NCBI GenBank assembly: GCA_964019135.1
Contig: OZ025256.1
Coordinates: 41,574,035 to 41,638,034, forward strand
Source of the DNA: Arenicola marina
Lineage: Eukaryota; Annelida; Polychaeta; Arenicolidae
Direction of reading: 5' to 3'
Length of the DNA: 64,000 nucleotides
Below, one piece after another: positions 24,201 to 34,336 of the stretch. Position numbers and translations under genes: made by a program. Position 1 is the stretch's first letter, and every line of letters starts with the position of its first letter. The notes under the pieces are model-generated. The model worked only from the letters and a program-made list of their open reading frames with translations. It did no database searches and was not told where the DNA came from.

Positions 24201-27200
24201 AGCTACCTACAAGGCCAGGGGGTGGCCATGTCAAATTAATTCGGAGAGGGAGAGGCGTAAGGAGTGGGGTGGGGGGGGCATTTCCGAAGACACGATGAGC
24301 ATACCATAGACCTGAAGAGAGACAGGAGATGTTTATTCAGGGATTGAAACCACGCACCGGGCCGCTTGGACTAGGTACACGGGAGCCGACCGAGGGGGCA
24401 GGGGGGAGGGGGGGGGGGTAGTGTGACGACTTACTGGGTGCTGACATCCTTCCCGGCCGAGGAATCAACGCCCACCACATCCGGTCCTACCACGCGACTC
24501 TTGGCGAAACTCCCGTAGCTGCGAACCAGCTTCACCAGGTTGATGAAGTCCTGGGCGATCTGCTTGCCCTTGAAGTGACCTTGGCCTTGTCTGCTGTAGG
24601 CTGTCGGCTCTGTGATAAACAGAAACGAGGATGTTGAGCTTGTGGTTTTTTTTTTGTGGGTGGTTTTAGCCGCAGGTTGATATCCCAAGGGAAGATAATT
24701 GGCAGTTTCACTAGAGAAAAGTAAATTAGCCAACACCAAAGTCTAGTAACGCAATATGCGGAAGGTTTCCGTATCGATTCAATAGAAGTGTACAAACGCG
24801 ATCTCAGATCCAAAATAATTGTCCACCACCAAAATCCACGAAGTGCCACCGACTGTACCAGGCAAAAAGCCTTGTTCTGTTCTATTTATTTGTGGTTTTT
24901 TTTTTGGTCATGATTTTTATCTAGTCTAGCCGATATGTGAAAGATAAGTAACACTTTGTATGAACTCTGCAGCTAATAAGCCTTGCTTCCGCTGCTATTA
25001 ATTTTATTTAATAGTATTCCCTTTTGATGTTGTATAAGCTTGTCGCACAACTGTAACTGATTTAAGAGCACCATTTACTTGATTCAATTCAATTCCTGGG
25101 AAGCTTTGGCGACTCATAAGAGAGGGTGGGAACTTTTCGCGAAAGGTTCACCACGAAGGGTTGTAGTTCGAGATAAAGCACATGATACTTAACAAGGGTA
25201 GGAATCAAACAAGAGGACACCGATGTGAGCGACTGCTGTCGCAAGCTCTGCCAGTCTCACATTGTCACAGAGAACTTAAAACAACACAAATTCTTTGCCC
25301 TACGCAGACGCGTATCATTCGATAACCATTGAAAAAGACAGCAATTCATAATGGTGGAACTGAGAATTGTTGGGAATACAGACCAACTGAGTTAGCTATG
25401 GTTGGTTGGTTGTTTTTTCTATGTATAGTCTATGTTATACTCACCATTGCCTAGCTCCCAGTCTATGTTATACTCAACATTGCCTAGCTCCCATCTATGT
25501 TGTACTGACCATTGCCTAGCTCCCAGTCTATGTTGTACTCACCATCGCCCACCTCCCAGTCTATGTCATACTCACCATTGCCTAGCTCCCAATCTATGTT
25601 GTACTCACCATTGCCTAGCTCCCAGTCTATGTTATATTCACCATTGCCTAGCTCCCAGTCTATGTTATACTCAACATTGCCCAGCTCCCAGTCTGCTATA
25701 CTCACCATTGCCCAGCTCCAAGTCTATGTTATACTCACCATTGCCTAGCTCCCAGTCTATGTTATACTCACCATTGCCTAGCTACCAGTCTGTTATACTC
25801 ACCATTGCCCAGCTCCCAGTCTATGTTATACTCACCATTGCCCAGCTCCCAGTCTATGTTTTACTCACCATTGCCTAACTCACAGTCTATGTTATACTCA
25901 CCATTGCCCAGCTCCCAGTCTATGTTACTGCCGTAACCTTGCTCCACGCAATATTCAAACAGTTTGATGGCGTTTGTCGGGTCCCATTGAACGCCAAAAC
26001 GCTGCTGAAGGTCAAGGTCAAACAACAGCCTCGTTTTAGTTGAAACGGTCAATTGGACCAGTTCATCCCAGATCTTCTCTGAAAATAATAACAAACAAAA
26101 TAAGTGTCATTTATTCGGAATACATAGATTAAAGTGTACGTCGTCATTGTATGACGTAACCTATTAAAGAGAACTTAGCGGAATAAAATAGTTCAGACAT
26201 TTCTATTCAACTACGGCGATATGTGACCTTTAAATCTTCATTTTTGATCTAGTACGACATTTGAATGCTGGGATTAAGCGGAACTTAAGCGAAAAATTAA
26301 GCTAGTGCATAAAGGGCGGGCTTTTGGGTCGCGGCAGCACACTGTTGATGGTTTATATTATATCTTCGATATTAGCCAGCAAAGGCTATGTGCGATTTCG
26401 TCGCTTTCCTACATCTGTGAATTCGCTAACTGGAAATATACTACGCAAATCGCGCTAAACCGCAATAGAAATCAATCCCTGCATGTATATAATCAAGATC
26501 AGAGACATAATCTGAAAACTGGAGGACTGACTTGTCAGGATCAGCGGGGCGGGCTCGATCCCCGAAGCATTGGTTTTGGTCTCCGGAAGATCGAAGTAAA
26601 GCCAATCGGCAGGACTTCCGCCAATGCGCAGGATGGCGGGCTCCATGGCAGCCAACAGGGTGTGCAGCCGAGCTGACCTGGGGAGGAGGAGGAGGGGGCA
26701 GAGATTGAAGTGATATGTATTCACATATGCATAAGCATAAAGTTACGCCACCACTCGGAAGGTTTTTAATCTAAGTTTGTCCCTTATTTTCACAGCAACG
26801 GAAAAATTATAAATATATATTTAAGGGATATCGAAATGTTAAATGAATGTTTCCTTATATGAAGAACTTATATAACGATACATTATTTATCAAATATCCC
26901 ATATAGACATTTTACTATAAGCTAACATATAGAACTAGCAGCCACTTAATATCAAAACAAACGAATAAATAACATTTACCAAATCACATTGGAGAAATGG
27001 TCTTAAAATCACATTGGAGAAATAGTCTTAAAAACACATAGATTAACTAGTCTTATTCAGTATCAAAAATCAATGAGATTCTTGGAGAATATCAGAGAGT
27101 GATTGCGGCACAACGTGATTTAACATTCAAAGCCGTTAATTCTTACCCATAATGGCCGTTGGCGTTGTCTAACATAAGCGATACGTCGTTGGATAAGCTT

Positions 27201-27385
27201 AGGAAATAAGGTTCCACTAAGACGTTCCCTGCTGCTATTTCCACTTTGGTTTGAGAGGCAACAGAACCAGGGGGAGACCACAGGCTGTTACCGTCACCAT
27301 GGTTACCCACGTGGCCGGCAGACGGTGGCGCCAACACCACACAGCCGAAAACGAGGCCCAAGGCGCAAAGCATGCCGGGAAACAT
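18229..27385 (-). CDS. HPSE: Heparanase (endo-beta-glucuronidase, GH79), 10 coding exons
   Basis: Exons: 27147-27385, 26532-26677, 25902-26078, 24435-24609, 23079-23126, 22315-22518, 21106-21217, 20781-20890, 19253-19399, 18229-18388. All junctions are GT-AG and in phase, giving 505 residues. Heparanases cleave heparan sulfate in lysosomes and extracellular matrix. A hydrophobic signal peptide starts at MFPGMLCALG. Landmarks: AILRIGGSPADWLYFD (about 94-109), WELGNE with the acid/base Glu at 188, GPDVVG, FHHYYFRGD, IWMGETSDAW with the nucleophile Glu at 309, WLDKLG and VVMRQTFYG, DYWLSLL, and ALNGTPLKMVDD near the end. Several N-glycosylation sequons are present. The segment matching the excised linker of human proheparanase is much shorter, leaving about 20 residues between YFDLP and the next conserved strand. 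The gene is well supported; an alternative first exon is listed separately. Confidence 0.96.
18395..18595. repeat. Degenerate minisatellite at the 3' end of heparanase intron 9
   Basis: Repeats of AAGGTCAGTAGTAGAGTAGG with variants begin within about 15 bases of the exon 10 acceptor and extend about 190 bases into the intron. Confidence 0.85.
18600..19250. other. Rest of heparanase intron 9, no gene seen
   Basis: A poly-T tract near 18605 and otherwise unique sequence. No exon recognised. Confidence 0.5.
19430..20205. repeat. 19-bp minisatellite, about 40 copies, in heparanase intron 8
   Basis: Unit CATAGGGCAACCAGGCAAT with CTGG/CCAGG and CAAT/CCAT variants. It starts about 30 bases from the exon 9 acceptor. 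It is very homogeneous over most of its length and decays at both ends. Confidence 0.95.
20440..20720. repeat. Highly degenerate array (AAACCCGGTTTCG-like)
   Basis: Loosely repeated words such as AAACCCAGTTTCGAG, GAAAGCAGGTTTTTCG and AAACCCGGTTTCGTG at about 30-40 base spacing, close to the exon 8 donor. Confidence 0.55.
21600..21910. repeat. Degenerate array CTAATCTAATGTAAGGCAGT in heparanase intron 6
   Basis: Irregular repeats of TCTAATGTAAGGCAGTCCCTA with many deletions, about 15-30 base spacing. Confidence 0.85.
22018..22267 (-). mobile_element. tRNA-derived SINE (family A), copy 3
   Basis: Near full-length. The minus-strand head GATAGCTCAGTGTGTTAGAA and B-box-like GGTTCGCGCCCC are well preserved. 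It lies in heparanase intron 6, close to the exon 6 donor. Confidence 0.92.
22315..22518 (-). CDS. HPSE: Heparanase exon 6, with the catalytic nucleophile
   Basis: Encodes YYFRGDVVKW and IWMGETSDAW. The Glu of MGETS aligns with the human nucleophile in LGETSSA. It ends at ISGFL, continuing as WLDKLG in exon 7. Confidence 0.93.
22560..23075. other. Heparanase intron 5, no further feature
   Basis: No exon, RNA gene or clear repeat seen. Confidence 0.5.
23150..23640. repeat. Diverged direct duplication in heparanase intron 4
   Basis: Segments from about 23165-23350 and 23415-23585 share ATGAGTTAGTATCACAA, GTAAGGTTACA, GGGCATCAAGC-like and GAAAGTGTTTTG stretches in the same order, offset about 250 bases. 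Confidence 0.65.
23645..23886 (-). mobile_element. tRNA-derived SINE (family A), copy 4
   Basis: Full-length-like copy in heparanase intron 4 with GATAGCTCAGTGGGG head (minus strand) and the shared body. Confidence 0.9.
24012..24150 (-). mobile_element. tRNA-derived SINE (family A), partial copy 5
   Basis: Matches the body (TCGTATCGCGACAATGGGA through GCGAAGAAAGACATGGGA), but the tRNA-like head is replaced by unrelated sequence. Partial and diverged. Confidence 0.65.
24640..25425. other. Heparanase intron 3, unique part
   Basis: No exon or repeat recognised between exon 4 and the 33-bp array. Confidence 0.5.
25432..25925 (-). repeat. 33-bp minisatellite made from the end of heparanase exon 3 and its 5' splice site
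   Basis: On the minus strand each unit reads ACATAGACTGGGAGCTGGGC followed by AATGGTGAGTATA. The first unit (25894-25925) contains the genuine exon end and donor. Donor-like sites recur near 25861, 25828, 25795, 25764, 25731, 25697, 25668, 25634, 25602, 25568, 25535, 25502, 25470 and 25437, so there are about 15 units. About 11 keep GGTGAGTA exactly. Most spacings are 33 (11 codons), with a few of 29-34. The unit encodes NIDWELGNGEY in the exon's frame. Confidence 0.95.
25902..26078 (-). CDS. HPSE: Heparanase exon 3, ending in the catalytic WELGN motif
   Basis: Acceptor TTATTTTCAG, donor AATG/GTGAGTAT, phase 1. It ends with NIDWELGN plus the first base of the catalytic Glu codon, completed by AG from exon 4 (24609). 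The last bases of the exon and the donor are the unit of the minisatellite that follows in the intron. Confidence 0.93.
26085..26530. other. Heparanase intron 2, no further feature
   Basis: No extra exon is needed by phase, and none was seen. Confidence 0.5.
26685..27140. other. Heparanase intron 1, no further feature
   Basis: AT-rich, with a short duplication of AAATCACATTGGAGAAAT near 26983 and 27006. Confidence 0.5.
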
Positions 27386-28061
27386 GCCAATATTACTCCA
27401 GCAGTTCCCAACCAAGTCTATATGACAGTGAGTTGTCTTCAAAGGGTTTTCACTAATGCGTTAGATCCAAATAGCTGTCCAGAGGAGTCAGAGAAAGTAT
27501 CCTACACTGTTCTTCTAACTGGTACTAACTGCGCAAAGAAATAAACACGAAATTGATGCATTCAAGACACTGAAGTAATGATTCGCAAATTGAGTTTGGG
27601 ATGTGAAAAGGAAATGCTGGGGCACAACTAACACTACATCGGTGGCAGATCTGAAAGCAACTGAATGTATAGTGCCCCAAGGAAACCATTGCCAGAATGA
27701 GCCAGATCGTCATCATATGCTTATTATGTTTCAACGCTGAACAAGGACAGATCTAGATTTCATGCAGGCACTGATAATCCAGTCAAACAGTCACATTTCA
27801 CTAATCTTTAGTGATCATAAATGACTGCTATCATACAAACAGCGGCTTGTATGGATTCCAAATAGTTTTTTAATGCTTTTGAATGTCTCACAAAATTATT
27901 ATGTTACAATGGGTGATATATATGCACTCAAGTGAACGCTGTATATGACGAGCAGGCTTATTCTTTACAATGCATGATTGTGGCAGTAGGAACGAAATAC
28001 ATACATATACACCCAAGAGTCCCCTATAGAATTAAGACACAGCATATATCCTGTACCATAC

Positions 28062-28240
28062 CTGAAATTAAAGTTAGACCAGCGAATGTAAGGGTAGAAC
28101 TCGGCATCGTCAATGGTGAGACTGAGAAACTCCTTTTCCACATAGTGCACTTTGGTTGTGCGGTTTATTGTTATATCAGTGAGAGAGTGTGCCGCCTGGG
28201 CCATCAGGCAACACGCCACGGCTGTTAGTATGACACCCAT
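28062..28240 (-). CDS. HPSE: Alternative first exon of heparanase (or first exon of a truncated duplicate)
   Basis: ATG at 28240 in good context (ACAATGG), followed by a hydrophobic signal peptide (MGVILTAVACCLMAQAAHS). It contains EKEFLSLTIDDA, which aligns with the start of mature human heparanase (PSFLSVTIDA). It ends in phase 2 at donor TTTCAG/GTATGG, the same phase as the other first exon at 27147-27385 (which has EPYFLSLSNDV). Either can join exon 2 (SARLHTLL) in frame; with this one the product is 485 residues. A possible acceptor CTTCCAG just upstream (exon edge near 28268) suggests a further 5' UTR exon. No second set of downstream exons is present in the window, so an alternative promoter is the simplest reading. 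Confidence 0.75.
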
Positions 28241-28444
28241 TGTGACGGAATCTTTGGCTTCAAAATCTCTGGAAGACATGAAAAGGAGTGTTAGTAATTT
28301 AAGGAGCTCAACCATATGGGAGACAACATAAAGCTGTGAAGTCAGCAGTACAAAGTATATGGATATCCTATGTTGGATATCATATTGTTCAGTGCACGAC
28401 AGGTTTCCATACAAACAGGCAATCAGGAAAGTTAGATACATCCA

Positions 28445-29890
28445 TAAATATAAAAAGTTTAATGTATAGGCATTTCAAAAATAAAAATGAAGAAACCCTA
28501 ATATAACCCATGATACTAGATCAAGGAACTTATAATGGTTCTTTGAATATGTAAACTGAAAACAATGTCACAGTTACATAATAGTAATTTCTGAGCATGC
28601 TTGAGATATATATATCATGTCATTCCTATGAAACAATCAAAAATTAATTAATGACATAAAAAATGCTGTGAGCAACTTTAAGTGACTTAATGCCATTAAA
28701 ACTGAGGGCTCCAACATCAACGATTAAAACCCAGCTACATGTCTCTAAATGTCAGTCAGAGTGACAATCAATGTAAGGAGACCTAAGCAGAGAGTGTCTC
28801 CCGAGGCTGAGCACTGGGGTAGTCTAAGACTCACTGAGGGCTCTCCATCTTACATGTATTAACAGACCTATCTCCATCCCACTAGAATGGGATAGAGCAC
28901 CCATGCAACCAGTGCTGCTAAAGGAAAGCATAGAGCATCAAAAACACTTTGATTTTCTTCTTATCTAAATGTGTTTGGCTTTAATATGACTAGCTGGATT
29001 GACTACTTTCAGATAATGACAAATATTAGTCAGCGAATAAATCTTTCGACTATGCTTTTGTGTAGGTTTTGACTACAAATGCTGCAGATCTGTAAATGGA
29101 GCAAGAGGGGGGTGAGTGGAAGGGCAGGATATCACATAACATATATATATATATATCAAAGGATGGAGGGGCTGGGGGTCAGGCAATGGGCAGACATCCC
29201 ACATGCACCATCAGTAAGTAAAGAAGGTGTTGCAGGTACCAAATATACATGGTATGTAATGCCTTTCACCCTCCTAGCCTATTGCATGGACAATTACAGC
29301 TATAATATGTGAGTGTTGACATCATTTCCAGACTAACTGCAATTTATGATGCAGTATTAAAAATAAATATGGCTCTTTTATTTTTGCCATGCATCTGGGT
29401 CCTGTCATTATCTGGCATATAAATAATCATAGAACTTATTATAACTGACCTGTATAAACAGTGACTATATTGTTGATCATTATTTTAAGTTTTTCCTTTC
29501 CCCTTCTGCCCAGTCATTTTACAAGGAAAATGTACCAGATCTCAACATAAAATGCTTAAAATGACACCCCAGCCAGCTTTAAATTAAAAACAAAGACGTT
29601 ATGGCCCATGTCGACTGTCATACTTGACATATGATTTGGGGAAAGGGACAACAATAACCACTTTACACAATGGCAGCAATGTCTTCTTTTCACTTTCAGG
29701 TAAGATCCAGCTTGCTATATAGCCCTAAACTTACAGTGAAAATATGTATAGTACAAGGTACAGGCACTGTAAATCAGTAGTAGGGAGGAGTTAGGGAAGG
29801 GGTACAAATTGTTTATAGGGGTACCCAGCCTCACCCCATAATGATTTACAGCGCAAGTGACAGTAGAACAAGGTACAGGCTGCAGTAGCC
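28445..29890. other. Upstream of heparanase, no gene seen
   Basis: AT-rich, with short AT microsatellites (near 28608 and 29145). Presumably includes regulatory sequence, but no site could be assigned. Confidence 0.4.
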
Positions 29891-29896
29891 TAAAAA

Positions 29897-30780
29897 TAAG
29901 ACATTACTGTCATAAGACAGTTGGTCGGCCTAATGGATGACAAGTTACTTACAATCTGTCTTACTAAAGTCAAAGCCATAAATGCCTTAACGTGTTGTTT
30001 CGGCCCATATTTTCCATGAATTTGTCACGATCGCTCTAAAAAGCACTTACGTGAGAAAGCAACACCGTACAATTTTAATAATATCAAACTTATGTGTGTA
30101 CTGCAAGGTTATCCTTTTTTAAGACACAAATAATATTTCTCCATGTCGCAACTTTGTCGCAAATAGACTAAATCAGACAATGAAATGCTCTATAGTTGCC
30201 ATGACGCACGTGGCTGGTGCAAATATAGAGCATCTATTGTTCAGAGCACATTCGGCGCCATGGCAACTACGTCATCTTATGAAGTGTGCTTTGGTATATT
30301 TGTGGAACTGGGTCTGCTGCCAATGGAGTGTCAACATAGAGAAATATTATTTGTACCTTAAAAAATTTAACATCGCAGTACACACATAAGTTTTATATCA
30401 TTAAAATTGCAAGTATTGCTTTCTCACGTCAGTGATTTTTAGAGCGATCGCGACAAATTTATGGAAAATATGGGTCGAAATGACACGCTACGCCTACAGT
30501 ATTTATGACTGACTTTACAGTAACGTCTTGGTGTAAGACAGTAATTAATGTCTTGGCATCAGACAGTTGCCAAGTTGGTATTAGATGACAACGGACAAGT
30601 TAAGTTAATTAGGCTAGTTACTTGTCGTGTTTAATGTCATTACAGACATTAGACATTACCAGATTAAGCTTACTGATTTTATTTGGCCTAGATCTACCAA
30701 CTGTCTAGCCCCAACCTGACGCCTAGCTGTTACAACAGTTCCGTGACGGGACTACCAACTGTCTTACGACAGTAACGTCT
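29897..30780. mobile_element. Large fold-back (inverted-repeat) element
   Basis: Outer arms: GACATTACTGTCATAAGACAGTTGG-like sequence at about 29899-29925 and its reverse complement CCAACTGTCTTACGACAGTA at about 30753-30780. Inner arms: about 29977-30110 (TTCGGCCCATATTTTCCATG, TTTGTCACGATCGCTCTAAA) and its inverted match about 30360-30507 (GAGCGATCGCGACAAATTTA). The spacer holds another short inverted pair around GTTGCCATGACG and CCATGGCAACTACGTCA. No coding sequence recognised; likely a non-autonomous DNA element. Confidence 0.8.
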
Positions 30781-31589
30781 TGTTCTCAGGTTTTGGACAG
30801 AGAATCGACTCGAGAATCGACCGACTCAACAACTAACACCAGTGACTGCGCCTGATATATCTAACAACATAAAGTCTAGATGATAAGATAATATCATCAG
30901 ATTATTGCACCTGCGGCTGTGGACGTCCCCCAAGATCGGTTGCCTTAAAAAAAAATACGCCAATAATAGCTGTCACATGACATCGCTGCAGAATGGGTCA
31001 TGTGACACAAACACCGAGTGGCAACAAACCCACGTGTTTGCAAGACAGGTAAGGTACCACTCTCCTAAAGAGGGCGCTCGCTAGCGCTGGAGCGTGAGTT
31101 GGTAGGTTACGTGCCAGAGAAGGATAGGGGGGGTGGGGGGGTGCAAGCCCCCCTACACCCCCTCGTCCCTTTTTTGCCCCCCCCTCCCATCTATTCGTGA
31201 CAGTTTCGATGCCCCCCAAGCACAGTTGAGGGGGCCAGCAGGTGGGGGTGAAGGCGGGTCTCCGCTACCATGCCACCCCATCGTTGAAAGCAGCACAAGA
31301 TAGGGAGGGGTGTCTGTATGACGGTCGGGCCGGGTGTCTTTTGGATTGTTTTTGGATCCTCAAAAAGGAAGGGCGGTCCCGACTCCCTGCACTCATCCCC
31401 CCCCCCCCCCACCCCCAATTGACCCGGGGGGCGCCTAAAGCTATTCGAGCAATCGTTTCCCGCCAGTTAAAAGAAAAAAAAATCTGCATATGGTACACTG
31501 AAATGAAAGATTAGCATTCACATATATAGCAAAACTTTAACATTGGCTTAAAAATGATAAACCTGGCCAAAAAAATGTTCTGCTTGACA

Positions 31590-31806
31590 GTTGACCGTAA
31601 GTTGGAAGCTATGTGAATTGAATGCGCCAATTGTTGCCTGCGAAAAATTTCAGGCATATATTGGCAAGACAATGTAACAAATGCTGAAGTTTTAGCCAGG
31701 GCCAATAACCCTAGACCTACGAAGCATTCTTGCTCTTGTGAAGCAAAGACGTCTTCGTTGGCTTGGGAACGTTCATCGTATGCATGATGAACGCATTCAC
31801 AAGCAG
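31590..31806 (+). mobile_element. LINE fragment: C-terminal end of a reverse transcriptase ORF
   Basis: In one frame the sequence reads CLRKISGIYWQDNVTNAEVL and ARANNPRPTKHS. In another frame it continues VKQRRLRWLGNVHRMHDER and IHKQ. This is the conserved tail of many non-LTR retrotransposon polyproteins. It has a frameshift between the two parts and an upstream stop, and is cut at its right end by a G/C-tract MITE-like insertion at about 31806. Confidence 0.8.
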
Positions 31807-31905
31807 TGGCGGATCCAGCGGGGGTGGGGGGGGGGCTACTGCGCCTGTAGCCCCCCCACCCCCTGGTCAAGCCGCATATGCCCCCCACCGACAGGTTTAG
31901 CCCCG
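31806..31905. mobile_element. G/C-tract MITE, left end clear
   Basis: Begins GTGGCGGATCCAGCGGGGGT, like the copy at 34532. It contains G and C tracts; the right end is not well defined. Inserted in the LINE fragment. Confidence 0.5.
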
Positions 31906-32033
31906 GAGAATAAAGCAGCTTATCGCTGTCCACGAGCAGCAACCTAATGCTAAAGAAGGACCAGTGCCCGCCCCCCCCCCCACCTCCCCGCTTTCGCCTG
32001 CCCATGCACTGTAATCTCGAAATTCAAGCCCCT

Positions 32034-32215
32034 CCAGGGGCTGATCTAGGGGGGGGGGGGCTACAGGGGTTGCACCCCCCCCCCCCCCTTGGGAACCTTA
32101 ACATACACTGTTAAAGTCGGCTTCTCCGAGCAAACCCCTCCCCCCGGTCGCATACAGAGAGCACACCCCACACCCCCGGTCAGAAGTTTTCAGAGAGCAA
32201 CCCCCGCCCCCGCTA
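32034..32215. mobile_element. G/C-tract MITE copy
   Basis: Begins CAGGGGCTGATCTAGGGGGG. It carries the family-internal words TGTTAAAGTCGGCTTCTCCG, CGGTCGCATACAGAGAGCA and TTTTCAGAGAGCAACCCCC. The right inverted end is missing. Confidence 0.6.
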
Positions 32216-32639
32216 AAGCGACTGGTTGCAAGAAGGCGACTGGCTGGGTCATAGACGAAACGATCTTCGGTCTCGACTTGAGTATGCAGTCGATGCAATG
32301 GGTGTTTGGGGTGATTAATCAATTAAATAATTAGGTCAATTAATTGATTAATTAATTAATAAACATAATGAATGAGGGTGATAGAACAGAACGGCGCTGG
32401 GAGAAATGAGAGATATTTACCGAATCCAGGGACGCTAGCTGACGGGCAGAATTAAAAATAAAGGGTTGGGAGGTGGGGTGAAGAAGGGGGGAGGGGGGTC
32501 AACTTTAAACTTGCGAGGGACTAGAATGGCCGCCTCGGGGGTATGGGTGACCTGACCTGAGCCCCAAAGTGATGACTTCTCTGATACTGTGTGTGTGGTG
32601 GGGGGGGGGGGGGCACAACCACTTTAAAAAGTGCACTTT

Positions 32640-32845
32640 GCTTTCATAAAAGGTTTGTGGGGGGGGGGGGGCAGGCCCCCCGGGGCGGGGGGGGGCAGGC
32701 CCCCGTGCACCCCACCCGGGTTTGAGCTAATAGCGAAGGTGAGAAAATGTGGCGGTTGGGAATACAGGCTGTAAAAGTCGGGTTCTCGAACACCTGGGCC
32801 ACCCGATAGCAAGTTTTCAGAGAGCAACCCCCCCCCCCCCCAGGT
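32640..32845. mobile_element. G/C-tract MITE copy, degraded
   Basis: Contains GTAAAAGTCGGGTTCTCGAA and AGCAAGTTTTCAGAGAGCAA followed by a long C tract, in the same order as in the other copies. Ends unclear. Confidence 0.5.
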
Positions 32846-32849
32846 CAGG

Positions 32850-34305
32850 TCCTTACTCTGGTGCATGCCGCAGCGTGGCCGTGACTTACAGGTCGCCGCC
32901 CTCCACACGCCCCTTGGTCAAGGGTCTGCGCCAGACAGGAAGTGAAACCTATGCAGACACGCACTATACATATCACTAAGAGTGGAGTGGAATGCCACTT
33001 GTTCTGGTCGACCGTATGATCACAATGACACTATGTCTTGTTTTAATTGAACATTAGATATCGTCACCAAATTCTCTTCGTGCTGTCAGAAATGCCCGCC
33101 CCCCCCCCCCCCCCCTTGTCTGGACGAGTCATACTGCACTGCAATTGAACAATTACCTTTTAATACATAAAAACCAAAACCCGGGCTATCCCCTAAACCG
33201 CCAACAACCAAAGTTGGATCCGCCCCTGAACGATATGAAGGTTAATTTCCTGCGGATGAATTGACGATAGTTGTCAAGTGATAGAACTAGTCATTATAAT
33301 AGCTATAGGGTGCACGCTGGGGCAATAACTACCGCTAAGACAACCTCTCTCACAACCCCTCCACCCCCCCTCCCCCACCCCACCTCATCCACCCCACCCC
33401 ATCTACCCTCCTGCCCCTGCCCCCCACCCCATCCACCCTACTGCCCCCCCCCCATCACCCCCTTCCCACCCATCCCTTACCCCCGTCACACCAGCCCAAT
33501 TTTGGCCCGTCGAGTTAACGTAAGTCACCCGCTTGGCTGACGACCTTCACCGCATCGTGATGTACGTTACGGCTCGCCGCCCCCTGTCGGCACCAAACTG
33601 AACCACTCTCTGCATGGGCGGAGTGCGGCCGCCGAACTGTGGCCGCTGAACTGACTGAACTGCTACTTGGGGCTGTAGGTATGTGGCCTGTGTAATGTAT
33701 ATATATAACTGCTTTCTGAACCGAGACCACGTGTGCCAGTTTTAAATAAGGACTCCCCGGTCGTGGTCGGGTTGGTGGGGGCCCGGGGGATGGGGGTAAG
33801 AGAATCGAGCTATGAGCCAGGAGGCGGGGTAAGGGTGGAGACAGTTGCCAGCAGGGTAAAGCTGGGGTGAGGCCCAAGTTTCATCATCGGATGGGGTGGG
33901 GGGGGGTAGAGGGGGATGGAGTGGGTGTGGCTACTGCATGGGGGTGGCGGGCGTTTTCATGGGTGACTGACTGGCCGCGGAACGCTGAAGACACACAGCG
34001 ATGATTCGCGTTCTCAATCCCGTGAAGCCAGCCCTACCCCCCGCCGCCCCTACCCCCACCCCTATGTGCCAGGGCGTGACCGAGACCCGCCGCGAGCGAT
34101 CCGATCCTCAGGGTCTGGCATACAGACTGACTGACTGACCACGCTACGGCGCACAGTGCCCCACCCCGGAGTCTCGGACTAGACATCGTCAAAAATGGAC
34201 TAAAACTTGATAAGTTCTTTCTGACACCATGTTTCACTGACACCGAGCTCAGCAGATTCCCCCCCCCCACAAGGATTTTTCGAGGATATTTTCACCACCA
34301 AAGAC
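32850..34305. other. Intergenic, C-rich tracts, no gene seen
   Basis: Long C-rich stretches at about 33340-33500 and several G tracts near 33770-33910. A MITE right end (TTGGATCCGCCCCTG) lies at 33214-33228. The promoter of the plus-strand mosaic gene probably lies in the right part, but no motif was assigned. Confidence 0.4.
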
Positions 34306-34309
34306 CAGG

Positions 34310-34336
34310 ATGTCGAACGAAACTCCCTCCTATGCG
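34310..34336 (+). CDS. Mosaic gene, candidate first coding exon (9 codons)
   Basis: ATG with A at -3, encoding MSNETPSYA, then donor GCG/GTGAGT in phase 0, as needed by the exon at 43300. Choice rests on phase and position only; another upstream start cannot be excluded. Confidence 0.5.

Noticed and set aside
25432-25900. CRISPR-like array (regular 33-bp repeats)
   Set aside because: Units are contiguous with no unique spacers, in a eukaryotic intron, and match the neighbouring exon end. It is a minisatellite.
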